DNA of 64,000 nt, taken from contig OV884011.1 in assembly GCA_930367205.1 (NCBI GenBank), forward strand, positions 119,843,866-119,907,865. The letters are read 5' to 3'. The notes under the pieces are model-generated. The model made no database searches. It saw only the letters and a list, made by a program, of their open reading frames with translations, and was not told the DNA's origin. The position numbers and the translations under genes were made by a program. This document shows positions 1 through 11,505 of this stretch, in pieces; position 1 is the first letter of the stretch; each line of letters begins with the position of its first letter. This stretch comes from Acanthosoma haemorrhoidale (taxonomy: Eukaryota > Arthropoda > Insecta > Hemiptera > Acanthosomatidae).

Positions 1-756
1 TGGGAAGCAGTATCTGTAAGCTTTTATGAGTTGTATTGAATTCATGGAATGTAATTGCAGAAGTAAAACAACAAGAATATAAATGTATATATATTGTTTG
101 ATTTTCTAAAAAAACTTTTTATTAAAACAGTCAGCTCAAGTCATGTCTTTCTTTCCAACCTTGCGGGTGTATTGACACTGTATTCCAAATGTAAAAGAAT
201 GATTGATAATTGGACTAGATAAATAAGGATAATAAATCAATTAGGATTGACAGTTATCCAACCTTTAAAATGAAATGAAATGGAACTGATAGGGTAGATG
301 CATAAAATTTATTTCCATGAAAAAGATAGACAATAACAAACTAAAATTATTGAAAAAAATCAAAATGGCAAAAAATTAATTTTTAAACTCTTAGCTTAAG
401 CATTTTCTCTTCTTGATTGCTGGCCAGACGTTTCTTCATCAAACTTAAGCCAAGTTCTACCATATACCTGAGAACTGTATTACCTCTCATTATAAGAGAG
501 TGAAACAAAAACATGGAGAAATTAACAAGCTCTAATTTACAACAGAAATGTGGTGCCGATGGTAATACAATTTCCTTGCATGTCGGCTATTCTCCTTTTG
601 GACAAGGAGCTGAATATTGAGGACATAACAATAAAGAATACAAAATAGCAAAGCGAGATAGATCAGTGTACACATCTCGAATTGTAGCTTGTATATGTAT
701 GCTAATCTGCTTTACTTCTTGGAAGTATAGTAAACGTTTTTAATTTTAACAAATAG
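1..756. other. AT-rich DNA without a recognisable gene
   Basis: No reading frame of useful length and no recognisable motif. The sequence is AT-rich with short A and T runs, as expected of insect intergenic DNA. I see nothing else in it. Confidence 0.5.
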
Positions 757-1036
757 GGATGTCCTGAGCTTATGTGGCTCTCGCACTCTTGGTCAGCCTC
801 CAGTGACGTGGCTGACGGAGGTGTGTGGGAGACTCCCCAAGACTCCGCTTCCTCTTTCGCATGCGAAGGAGGTGACAGTTATGTGGACTTGGGAGGTCTC
901 TCGGCTGTTTATAAATACTGTAGGAATGAGCGCGTGAATGAAAATTGTAAATATGCTATGAATGAGAACATTTATCACAATTACTTATTGCCCAATAAGG
1001 CAGGTTGTAATTGTATTATTATTATTAATAAATAGG
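757..1036 (+). mobile_element. 3' end (3' UTR) of a Jockey-like LINE, family A
   Basis: This block matches, on the opposite strand, the sequence following the ORF2 stop of the Jockey-like copy near 38.9-39.2 kb and the tail near 48.6-48.9 kb. Shared landmarks in order are a GTCCTGAGC start, a 'GGCTCTCGC' block, 'GGCTGACGGAGG', a 'GACTCCGCTT' block, and the terminal 'GGCAGRTTGTAATT' motif. Here it ends in an ATT/TTA simple repeat and 'AATAAATAGGG' rather than a long poly(A). It is a 5'-truncated, non-coding copy. The 87-codon open frame over it is a by-product of its GC-rich composition. Assignment rests on internal repeat comparison within this window. Confidence 0.75.
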
Positions 1037-3055
1037 GAATAGAAAGTTGTGAAAAAATTATTTTTTGTGGTCACGATTAACCCTTGATGACTCATGGTTC
1101 ATCTGCATATTTCTTAATACTTATATTATAAGATATTTATTTAAAAATTACAATTTGGGTGTAAGGCATTCTTAAGTGGGATGTAACAATTCATTAATAC
1201 TTGACTCAGAATATTCTATTATTAAATTATTACCAACAGAAATAAGTTGTAAGATTATTGTATTAGCATTTCAACAACTAAAACGTTTTCTAGTTTGTTT
1301 CCTTAAGCCAAGTTTCTTTAATTTAATTATTATACCATAACGAGAAATGACTATTTTTATGAAAATAAAAAATACTCATCATTTTTGCAAACAACTGGGC
1401 TACTTGCAAAGACAAGTCCGTGAATTTAAACTTTGTACTGCCCAACGATCGGTCAGTTTCTATTGCATCATCGAACTGGGAATACCTCACTAATTCTATA
1501 TACATTGTACGTTACATCGGTTAAATTTAGAGGCTGTAGTCCACTATGTGTGTTAAGGTGTTGCTTTATTTTGGCGAATATAGCACATATTGAGAATTAA
1601 AGTGAATTCCTGGTCTGTCACATTTTTGTTAGGAGCCCTCCCCCCTCTTCCAAGGGAGTTCTCCCAATAAGCCGGTGGAAGGGCCGGAAGTATAGGAGCT
1701 CTGCCCATTCCATATTCACCGTTTCACCATGTGATGAAAATCATAGAGAATCAAAGGATAGCCACTGACACACAGTACATGGGGGATGTTCGGCCAGCTA
1801 TGACCCTATTAGGTACATTTCTATTTACAACAGATCGCGTGTTCAGAATCCAGACATTAAGGTAGGTTCATTTATACGTCCATTACTTTCTTTTTCCAAT
1901 GGTGGTACTAATTTATAATAAATAATTTTGGATTCAATTATAAAGCGAAAAACATATTATAGGAATTGATCCTTATAAATTGTCAATTAAGCGTGAAGGG
2001 TGATATTATCAAGGAGTTTGATGATCTTACTAATTATTCTTTCTAGATTGATTTTCAAAATTTTAATATATTACTTTTATTTATATCCACATTTAAAATC
2101 AGTGTATCTAACGCCCTATTGAAAAAGCTTCTGAATGTGTATGTTAATGTTACTAATTCTAGGAAACTTAATCAATCAAGATGGAGTAATAAGTAAGATC
2201 ATTGGAGCCCTTAACTGTGTGATAATGCACATTTAACTGTTATTCTATTTCGTATGCCATATTTTGAAACTCCTATTCCAATCAACTCTTCTCATATTAA
2301 AAAAAAAAATTTTCATCATCAATAAACTAAATCTTTTCGTTTATTCATGAAGGCACAGAAAATAGCCAGCTTAGAAAAAACCGCTGATGTTTGTTTGCTT
2401 TGTGGTGGGCATGGTAAAATTGGTTGCCTGGTCGACTGGTGCAAACATACTATATTTTCATCCACCCACCAGATATACACCAAACACCCACAGTATTTTA
2501 ATGACAAATAAAAACAGCTTCGACAAATATATCCGACGCCACAAGCATCCCCGTCTAGTTCGGTCAACAATTTTTCACCGAAATATTCCCGCACGGGTGC
2601 TGTTGTTGACTGGTCGCTAAAATATTTAAGAGTTTCCCCATGCTACCATGTATATGTACATGTCAATAATTCAAATGTAAACAGGTATCTGGTAAACCTA
2701 CAAATTGCTCGCTGGTAATTATTATCTCTATCTAAATTTTATTATTATTATATTATCTACAGGGTTTATTTTATACTCAAAATGATGAAGTAAGATGCTT
2801 CCTCTATTATCCTAGTTATTATAATTATCTATTTGTGCGTAGAGCTAGTGTACAAAAATGTTCCAAATATTCATATTTTACAAAGATTCAACCTAAATTT
2901 TTTTCAATTGCAGATTAGATTTTAGTTAATATTACAAAAATATTCCAATTTCTTTAATTTATAAGCCTTCTTAAGTCACAACTTGTAAGCAATCTGAGAC
3001 TAAAAGTTCTGATTTATTCATATCGTATATATATCATCGAATTGCCATATTTGAT
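1037..3055. other. AT-rich DNA without a recognisable gene
   Basis: No supported gene. A mildly GC-richer patch around 1625-1800 and open frames of 77-91 codons around 2319-2620 show no family motif. I see no terminal repeats or RNA gene here. Confidence 0.45.
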
Positions 3056-3280
3056 ACAACAAGACGGTAACGCACTGAAAACAACAAGATGCTACCGTGG
3101 AAAAAACAACAAGATATTAACGCGTTATATACAACAGGATGCTAACATGGTATATACAACAAGATGGTAACGTGGTATATACAACAGGATGCCAACGTAG
3201 GATATACAACAAGAGGGTAACGCAGTATATATAACAGGATGGTAACGTGGTATACTCGTATGCAACAAGATGTTAATGGT
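3056..3280. repeat. 25-bp minisatellite, eight units plus a partial
   Basis: Eight consecutive units each begin with an ACAACARGA-type head and continue 'NGGTAACGYGGTATAT'. They start at 3056, 3081, 3106, 3131, 3156, 3181, 3206 and 3231, exactly 25 bp apart. A shifted partial unit follows near 3261-3280. Units differ at several positions, for instance AAGAT versus AGGAT and GGTAAC versus GCTAAC, so the array is not freshly expanded. No coding potential is apparent across it. Confidence 0.9.
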
Positions 3281-5769
3281 AAAATTATTTCAAGACATCC
3301 TACAAAATATTGTTATGAGAGCTAAAAATTGAAATTAGTGTTTAGTGTAGATCTCAAAACCCTCTTTCAATGTATTTGCTTAGTTATAGGAATTTCAAGC
3401 AATCGGTGCTTTAACTTGATAGCTATTTTTTTAAATTTATCCTCCCCTAAATACACTTTTACAATATGTTGAATTAATTCCGCTTTCTTTTTTATTTCCA
3501 AAAAAAATATTTTGATGGTATAGTAAGTTTACAGCTAATAATTTTTACGTGAATTAGATTTTCTATCAGAGGCATTAAATTCCGACAATTCTTGGTTTAA
3601 AAACAGATATATGTAATCGTAAATATGTTATGTCTTTAGTTTCCTTTGACACCTCCACTTAACTTTCAATATTTTATAATTATCGTTTACTACTTAATTG
3701 GCTGCCAAATTTTGTAAGTATGATGTCTTATTTATCGTAACAAATTGAAAATTTTCAATAATTTAAATTTAACCACCGATCGAAGATAAAAAAAAACTGC
3801 ACTCCTAAAAAAAAGTTTTAATAATTTAATTTAATGGGGTTTTTGTTTTTCTCATGATAAAAAAGAAAGAAAAACTTTGCATGAAATATTCCTTTGTATG
3901 ATAATGGGGAGGCAGATAGCAAACATATATTATATAAAAAATAGCAGAGGAGGCCCCGCTTTCTCCGTATCATTTTTATTTCAAACTGCGATAAATTAAC
4001 ACGTTCCTCCCCGAACCCGACCGTATCTCTCCTGGTGTTTTATCTGCCCGCCATTCGGTTTTCCCCCTTTTGTCTTCCTAATACCCAGCGCCTTCCGTCG
4101 CCGAACACCCGTGGTATAAATTAAAAAAAAAGAAGCGAGCCCGGGGGAGGTGGGGGGGGGGAGTTTGGGGCGCTCAACCCCAGATAACCCCCCCCTCCAC
4201 CGGCTGAGATAAGACAGCACGCGAGCTGTGGTTCCCTTATCTCCCAGCGTCCTCCGGTTCCTTGCCGGCTCTCCGCTTATTTACTCTGCACAGCTCTCCT
4301 TGTTAGGCTATCTTCTACACCAGATATCCTCCGATATCACACCTCTGAAAAATCTTTGTAACATTCCTACGGTATCATATATGAATGCAAACCTTTTCGA
4401 TCTACAATTAAATATTATCACAGAAAAAATCAATTTATTTACGTAAAAACACAATATTAAGTTACAGTGGTTAATAGTGATAAGTTTTAACTAGATAAAA
4501 GCTATTTTACATAATGACTAGAATGACGGCTGCAGCAGCTTCTTTTATAAGCAGCATACACAGAATCGAACAGGGCGTTGCTCACCTGCTCTTATGATTC
4601 TGATGTCTTAACATGACATAAATTACGATAAAGACGGTATGTAATCAAATCAATTAATTTTCAACATTAACATAATGCAAATAATTGTTTACGTATACGT
4701 AATGGATGTAGTCTAAAGTAAAGCAAAAAATAAAATACAAATACATTTTTTTATGATATATTATAACCTAAACCAAATGTTTCTAACCGTAATGAATTAT
4801 CGCTGTGTTAGCATTAATATTTGAGCTGTGCGGCCGTTGCTTTTAAAATATATGGAATGCAATCAGCTTTGAAAACATCGTGTGAATTATTTCCTTCTGA
4901 AATTCCCTTCGCCACACTCCTTCATTATATGAGCTCAAACTAGATTAATTATTAAAATTGATAACTAATGAAACAGTGTTAATTTTTTTTAACATTCTAA
5001 TTATATAATGTGAGTTACTATTATGCCGTAGTACATATCTACTTTGGGTATATTCATTTTTTTTTTTAATTTTCTAAATCTGAAGGACTGATGCTGCTAA
5101 AGAACCCACTTTATATTAAAGAAAGGTTTGTTCTTCAGGAACATAGCCACAGCATAATGGAGATATTATTAACTATGGTAGCTTACCTTGGCTGGTCAAA
5201 TTCTAAGAAATGTTTGAAGTTTTTCCTTTGGTGTGACTGACTAACCTCCAACTAGGTGATGTTTACATATCACTTACACCATACTTACGACAGTATGGGT
5301 TTTACTGACTGATTGGAAATAAAAATTTAGCCTAGGTTTTTTTTCTATATCCCTTTTTTACAAATTTATATAGATTGTCCTATATAGATTCTCCGAACGA
5401 ATCTGTTTGAAATTGCTTCATTGTATTTTCTGCAGCTTGGCTACATTTTATACAAATTATGTTTTCTAATAATAGTGATCTGCATTGTACACTATAAGTA
5501 CATTATACAATAATGGACTGAATTTATTAAAATTGATGAGGCTCACCTTATTTATCATAGACTAAAATCTAACTAAATCTTAACCTAATTTTCCCCGACA
5601 GTCTGTGTTGCCATCGATGTAGGAAGGGTGGTGGGGTTATAGTGTTTGTTAGTTGCTACAAAGAGTAAAAAAACTTGACGTGTCTCAGGTGAATGAGCTC
5701 ATCCACCGGTAAGACCTGTGTCGTACTTTTTCTATTTTGTTACAAAAATGGGTAGAGAAATGGAGATGC
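3281..5769. other. Gene-free stretch with one GC-rich tract
   Basis: Mostly AT-rich DNA. From about 3996 to 4260 composition flips to GC-rich with long C and G runs, including a run of nine G near 4150 and 'CCCCCCC' near 4190. Its open frames (74 codons minus, 72 codons plus) carry no motif I recognise. The tract could be an old element remnant or a CpG-rich regulatory segment; I cannot decide. Confidence 0.35.
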
Positions 5770-6292
5770 CTATCCATTGTTATACTTAGGTAGTACATTT
5801 AGAAATACGGTGTGTTCTCGTGTCCTCCTATAGTATAGGATTTTGGGAAGGATTTTTTCCTCTTTTGGGGGTAGAAGATTACGCAGTTCGCTTTCCCTTC
5901 GTTCACTAATGTTCAACCAATCCAGTCTGTCACTGATTACGTTACAAGCTGACTCCACCTGTGCAAGAGATCTTTGTGCACTCATGCTGCTGATGAAACC
6001 CCAATGTCGTCAGTGAAAGCAATAAAGCAATTACCATAGCTTTCTTGTAGTTTGTCGCAACAATTTCAGATGTGTACATGCTAAAAATCACCGGAGACAA
6101 AATCGCTCCTTGAGGAACTCCACAAGTCAGAGGGAATGGGTTAAAGAGGCAATCCACCATACCCTCACCGTTCAGTCTTTCAAGAAGGAAACCAACGTGG
6201 TGTATAGCTGCTCTGGGCCAGTCACAAAGCTGTCGGCACAGCATCCCGTGGGGCACCGAGTCAAATGCCTGCGTGCAGTCCAACAAGACCAT
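5770..6292 (-). pseudogene. Jockey-like LINE reverse transcriptase fragment, family C
   Basis: On the minus strand the segment opens with the RT palm motif 'DCTQAFDSVPH' (region A), then 'CGVPQGAILSPVIFSMYT' (region B). A degraded region C follows, where the YADD active site is no longer readable, and then a thumb-like stretch with 'VISDRLDWLNISE'. A related copy lies on the plus strand at 31.6-32.0 kb, sharing 'VPQGA-LS' and the following 'SEIV--YKK'. The RT would copy element RNA at a nicked target site. Frameshifts and stops break it after region B. The C-terminal piece is in another frame (5985 to 5770), so it is non-functional. Confidence 0.8.
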
Positions 6293-6384
6293 TGCTCCAA
6301 GTTGGTGTTCCTGTTAATACCGTGGGTGGCTTCCGTCTGTACCTTCACAAACGAATACTGCTCGTACGGAATACTAAAATTTTC

Positions 6385-6597
6385 CTAAGTCCCGTCTATG
6401 TTGAAGCTGGGGGGAAGCTTTCTTTTCCCGCGCTGGAACGAGAAAACGATCCCTTGCGTCTTGGCTGAGTTTACCCGAATGTGGGCAGCTCGTAGCCTGT
6501 CGGTAATTAACTGACTAGCACCCTCTGCAGTCTTTAGAGCTTCCACTGGGTTGAGGCTGGTTCTGTAGACTCCTATGTTGTCCGCATACACCACTAC
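6385..6597 (-). pseudogene. Jockey-like LINE RT active-site fragment, family B
   Basis: The minus-strand frame begins 'VVVYADNIGVYRTS', the region C active site with the second aspartate changed to asparagine (YADD to YADN). It continues through 'SQLITDRLRAAHIRVNSAKT' to 'PPSFNIDGT'. The last part matches 'KRKRPPSFTIDGTECK' on the minus strand near 46.65 kb, so the two are copies of one family. In minus-strand order this C-terminal piece precedes the region A piece at 6292, the reverse of any intact RT. The locus is therefore two fragments or a rearranged one. Confidence 0.75.
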
Positions 6598-6598
6598 C

Positions 6599-7102
6599 TC
6601 ACAGTTGGAGTATTGGCTTGGGCTTAGTAGTCGTGGGCTCGGTTTGTGGAGCAGGTTGTTGGACCGTGTTTAGTGGTTCGTATGAGTTTGTGACTTGAGT
6701 CGCGGTTTGGGGCACTGTTCTGGGTCTACAGTGTCGTTTGGGCTGTTGGAGTCCCTCAACATTGTCGGGAATTTTGCTTTCGGGGGAATCGCGTAAGTCA
6801 TGTGTGATTTTTCTGGGGTCCCTATGGGGTTTCATACTCTATGAAGATCCGTGCGACACACGTCCAGTAAAGGGGCAGAGCCTCACTTATAATACTCACC
6901 TGTCCTCACGGGAACAATGCGCCACTGACTAAAATAACAAGACTTTACCAGCTTTGAGCTGTTGCCACAATGGAAGCTGGATAGCGTCTCTTATTGTTCA
7001 TAAATTATGCATTCAGTTTTAACACAACCTAACGCTACGAGAGCTAGGCCAATTTTAAGAGAAGATAACCTTTTTTAAATGTTTCACACTAAAGTTGCAA
7101 CA
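6599..7102 (-). mobile_element. 5' UTR and start of ORF1 of Jockey-like family B
   Basis: Read on the minus strand, 7102 to 6840 matches 57445-57700 on the plus strand. Shared blocks are 'GTTGCAAC..TAAAGTGTGAAACATT', 'GACGCTATCCAGCTTCCATTG', 'GTCAGTGGC' and 'TAAGTGAGGCTCT'. An ATG-led frame follows in both (6835 to 6599 here) with 'RDP', 'PKR-CR-RT-PQ' and 'NS--PLN' in the same order, so this is the start of ORF1. Here ORF1 stops after 78 codons and runs straight into RT sequence, implying an internal deletion. The 5' UTR may carry the element's promoter, as in the Jockey clade generally; that is inference. Confidence 0.7.
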
Positions 7103-7164
7103 TATGGTCCCGGGAAGATTTTTTTTTATTTTTTCAAAACCTCAAACAGAAAGTATGTAATGTA

Positions 7165-7235
7165 CAAAAAAAAAATAATACATTTTTTTTTTTCTTAGCT
7201 CTCAAACTTATAAAAATAGGATGTGGGAAAAATAA
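7165..7235 (-). repeat. Poly(A)-terminated LINE 3' tail
   Basis: On the minus strand this reads as a short tail containing 'CCCACATCCTATTTTTATAA' and 'GTTTGAGAGCTAAG', followed by a long A run. The same tail occurs at 57337-57409 (plus) and 58023-58085 (minus). The tail sits about 60 bp upstream, in the same orientation, of the family B 5' end at 7102. Confidence 0.6.
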
Positions 7236-8320
7236 AGAAAAAATAAATAATACAATAATGGAGATACAATTTTCTCCTCTTCCTGCATTTACATGCATTG
7301 GGAAGATTATGACACATTTTGTGTATATATAGTTTATATGTACAATAAATTATATGGGAAGAAGACAAATGTGATCCGTAATAAAAAAAGGGTATAAAAA
7401 TTATTTTTAAAGATTACTTATTTTCAAATTAGTATTATATGTAGTGCAGTCACATTAAATTAGTTATTTTAGTTGATATACAATAAAATTCCCATTTAAT
7501 TAATTTCTAAGTCTTCTTAAGTCACATTTTAAAGCTAACAAAGAGACGCCATGAAGTGAATCCCAAGAGGTGAATCAGTATAACTGAAGATACAGAATGG
7601 TGCAAATTATGTATTTATTTTTCTTTATGTGTTTTGCACCACTAACAAGGCTAGACGTGCAAATGTTTGGGAGAAATGAAGGCTTTTAAAAATCACTATT
7701 TAAGTAACAGAATAGGCTTTGGTTATTTAATTCTTAAAAATAAGACTATTTATTAACATTTTTAGAATACTTTAGCCTACTCATTTAAAAAAAGTACCTA
7801 TAAAAAAAAGATTCTGTGGGCTATTTCTTAGTTTTTTGAGGCAATGTAAATTACAGGGTGAAGAAAGAATACTTTTCTATCTAAATACTTTATTTAACGT
7901 TGTTTTATATAATCTTAATTATTAATAAACGTGATTAAAGATAGATTTTTATTCATATTTAAACTGATATTTTTGCTATGAGAACAGCCGTTAAAATCAT
8001 GGTCACAATTTTAGCTCATCTGGTGTTTTATCAAACTAAGCCTTTGATCAGTTAATTACTGTGAAATAGAAAAATACTTTTTATACTAGTCTAGTTCTCC
8101 ACGTCCTAACTAAAAATATGATTGGAGTAACAGATAATTATTAAAGCCGAAGTATATCACGAACCTACTTAATAAAAGTAAACCTGTCAATATTTTTGGC
8201 CAAATAAGTGAAATGTTTAATAATTAATCAATATGAAATAAGTAAAGTAAATGTAACTATTAAAACATACCGCTTACTATAGATTATATTGGAGCTATTC
8301 ATATTTATAAATAAACATTC
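7236..8320. other. AT-rich DNA without a recognisable gene
   Basis: No reading frame, repeat or RNA gene that I can support. Long A/T runs only. Confidence 0.5.
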
Positions 8321-8568
8321 CTTCTGGTCTACCCACAATTTATTTTACAATGATACCAGCGCTTTTAGAGTAGCTATACTATCATTCTCAAATATCTAAA
8401 AAGGCAATGTGTTCAATACGATATGTCGTGAGAATTGAATTATATATGATATAAATACTACATGTCATATTGAACACATTTGTGTTACATTTTTAGATAC
8501 TTAAGAAAGGTGGTATATCCACTGAAAATGGTCCTATCATGTAAAATAAATTAGGAGTAGACCAGAAA
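8321..8568. mobile_element. Foldback-type MITE
   Basis: The two ends are inverted copies. The left end reads 'TTCTGGTCTAC' then 'AATTTATTTTACA-TGATA' (8322-8357). The right end gives the same on the reverse strand (8567 back to about 8532). The symmetry continues inward: 'TATCTAAAAA' and 'TGTGTTCAATA' on the left recur inverted at 8460-8510. The whole ~248 bp could fold into one long imperfect hairpin, the form of a non-autonomous DNA transposon. No transposase and no clean target duplication is visible, so the superfamily is undetermined. Confidence 0.75.
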
Positions 8569-11110
8569 TATAATTATTCATTTATACTTTTCTATTGATG
8601 ATTAAAATTGATTACGTGGCGATTAACCCTGAATTCAATTAGACCAACGCAACTAATATATACTAATACTAATTTATACAAATAAAACATTAAGGATAAA
8701 AAATGTATGGTAATAAACATGATTTGTATAATACAATTAAACTTATCGTAGAAGAAGCGATGTAACCGCACTGTAGGATTAATGAACAATTCTGACGTTT
8801 ATTAACAAAGGGCTAACGAAGCCACATCAAGTTGTTTTGTAAAGCAATATTGGAAATAGCCCTTTACATAAGAGCGGGGAGGGCAGATAAAAGAGAGATT
8901 TGAAACAATGCCCGGCCAAGAGAACAATTAAAAGGATTAATCTCTTTTTAAATAAACGATGGCTCTGAGGGGGTTCGGCTGCGCTGTTAGCGCCCCTGGC
9001 GAGGGGTGGTTTCATCCCCTAGTCCCCACTGTTAGCGCTAGACAGCGCTGGGGCCCCGTTCCTGATTTATGGCCCACTACTGCTGCTGCACCAGTGTCGG
9101 CAAGTATTTATCGCTTCCGACGCCGGAGCTGCCTCCTTTTTAAATGTTTATTTCAGGTGGTTCTGCTCCCGTCTCGTCTATGCATCTTCCTGGGTTTCCG
9201 GAGGTCCCTTTCCCTCCATTGCTGATCCTGAGTGGAGAGCCTCTTTATTCAGAATGAGTGACGACAGTGTTTCTTCTGTTTGTATAGATAGAAATATATA
9301 TAGGTAAAAAAATCCTTATTCTGGGACTGAGTCCAAGTGAAAATAAATAAATTCAGGTCTAGCTAACAAAAAATACAGTACATCGCAACAGAAATACGTA
9401 ATTAAATAAAAAAAAAAAGAAAAGAAGATCAGGAAAAACAGTTAACACTAGTGGTTACTTCTTTTCGTGGTTGCAGCAATGAGAAAAAAAAAAAAAAATT
9501 CGGAAATAAAAAACAAAATAATATGTCTATGTAAAGTGTAGAATAATATCAATATTGGATATCTGACTTTCTAAATGTATATACGTCTGTTCTGCTACAA
9601 TGGTCGTAAAAATGGCTCTATCAATCTTGGCTCGATTGCTTCTTCTGAATTTCAACGTGCCAACACGACTTCCTATCTTCTGGTAGATCTGCAGGAAGTA
9701 TCCCAGACTTCAAACCAACAGACAATGATTTATCTCTCTGAGCCTATTATATGTAACAAAGTTTCACTCTTTTTGCCAGAGATTCCATATTGCCAATTGA
9801 TAATTATGGACACCATCACATCTAAGGACCATGTCACATTTCACGTTCAGAAACGACCCTTTTGACTAATCTTGAGTGGGACCCTTTCTTCAGTTTTTGC
9901 TATAAGACAATCAGGGACATTGTCCCCAACACAATTGAATCCCAGTTGACTAAGAGTTTATTATTGGTTATTTAATTATCTGTGGCCATCATAGTTTGAC
10001 AAAAATACTAAATAGTTTTTTCTCTTTCATTTAATAAGTTTTTATGAAGCTAATAAGGAGGCGGTCCAAACTCAATTTCTGGCACTTCTCAATATTTTTC
10101 CATCACTTTCTGTGTTATTAACTTATATATGTCTTCAAGGATACGTAAAAAACAAATGAAAAAAACAACGTGTATCGTCACAATTACTCATGGAGAGATA
10201 GTAATCCACCATAACTACTACCAAGTAACTGGGGGAGTTGAATATAGCCTTCAATATGGCTTAAAAAAACAAAAAAAAAAACGTTGGAATAAAAACAAAC
10301 TGAAAACGTGAGATATGCAGAGCAGCTTGTAATTATATCGAAAAGTTTATTGATTGGTTTTGAGGAAAAGGTAATTTACGTAGCTCTCCCCACTTTTTAT
10401 ATTCCACTATTGAGTATTCGGTAATTAAAACTGAGATATGAAAAAGTAAATTCACAAAATTCAACGATTTTGCTGAAGTTGTGTAGAGACGTTTTTTATT
10501 TTTGCTAATATTGATTATTACAATTGCAAACAACTGTTAGAAGCAACAAAAATCGCTAGATTAGTACACACTGCATGGCCTTATAGTAGGTGAGTGTTAG
10601 AGCTTCCATCCGAAAAAATCGGTTTTATAAATTAATTAGAAATAAATTCAATGTATGAGAAGTTACAGGAAGGCTGATCAATCACTGCAAAAAAAAAATC
10701 CGAGAAGAAAGAACTCATTAAAGTACCTTGTAGTAACAATCTAAGAAATCAATGACGTTGGAAGCTAGGGTTAAATCTGGGAATAGATGTTCACATACTC
10801 TTGAAATGATACTTAATGCATCCAAACATAAATAACTGTAAACCAATAAAAAATATAAGTTTTATTTATTCTTTTTAAATTACGTTCTACCCTATTTGGG
10901 CAATACATAATAGTGCTAATTGATCTTATTCGTACCAAATTGACAACATTGCTTTTACTTTCTCTTTCATAGGGACATTCGCAGCCAAGGAATTCCTCAG
11001 ATTCACCTGTGGGATTTTCAAACATATAACACCACTAGCATTTCAAACTAAATTTCGGACACACGGTGAGAATACTGACCAGTACCCAGAACTCCCAATG
11101 ACGTGTTTGC
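8569..11110. other. Gene-free stretch with a GC-rich island
   Basis: Around 8950-9240 the sequence is GC-rich and CpG-containing in an AT-rich setting, with short inverted segments such as 'GTTAGCGC'/'GCGCTAGAC' and 'AGGGGTGG'/'CATCCCCT'. It could be a regulatory island or an old element remnant. A 96-codon plus frame at 9575-9865 and an 88-codon frame at 8959-9225 match no family I know. Poly(A)-like runs occur near 9404-9420 and 9485-9500. Confidence 0.35.
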
Positions 11111-11505
11111 TGTTGGAGATCTCAAACCCATTTCCGCTTCAATATCCATGGAGGATTGAACGGATGAGTGGTATTAGACAGCGATTCTGCTAGAACTTCG
11201 GTTATCCTTCGGGGTATTCAGAGGCCGAGGATACAATTTTAGGTTGTTGTAATTATTCACACAAATTTTATCGCGGTTCTTTCGGTCATAGTATTTGTAG
11301 CTAGCTACATGTACTGATTATCACCATGTGAATTTAACGCTTTAAAGGCCTAATAAAGAATTGAAAGTAAATCTTAAAGTTCATATCCGGTTAACATCTG
11401 TGACAAATAACTACATAGAATGTAACAAAAGGTTGTAATAGCGAATGTATAGAGGGTCCGGGACTGATCAGCCCCGCAACCACTCTCGCCGGCTCTGCTA
11501 AAGAT
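11111..11505 (+). repeat. Left copy of an inverted ~0.4-0.55 kb repeat
   Basis: Begins 'TGTTGGAGATCTCAAACCCA' and runs through 'TTCCGCTTCAATATCCATGG', 'GAACGGATGAGTGGTATTAG', 'GGCCGAGGATACAATTTTAG', 'TTTGTAGCTAGCTACATGTA' and 'TTTAAAGGCCTAATAAAGAA'. The same blocks in the same order occur on the minus strand at 14175-13625 with few mismatches. This copy lacks about 120 bp after 'GCGATTCTGCTA' that the right copy has. Non-coding. An AATAAA motif lies inside. Confidence 0.85.

Noticed and set aside
772..1035. 87-codon open frame as a small gene
   Set aside because: It lies entirely in the 3' UTR of Jockey family A, repeated elsewhere without a conserved frame.
3056..3280. Regular direct repeats suggestive of a CRISPR array
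   Set aside because: Units are contiguous with no unique spacers and the window is eukaryotic; this is a minisatellite.
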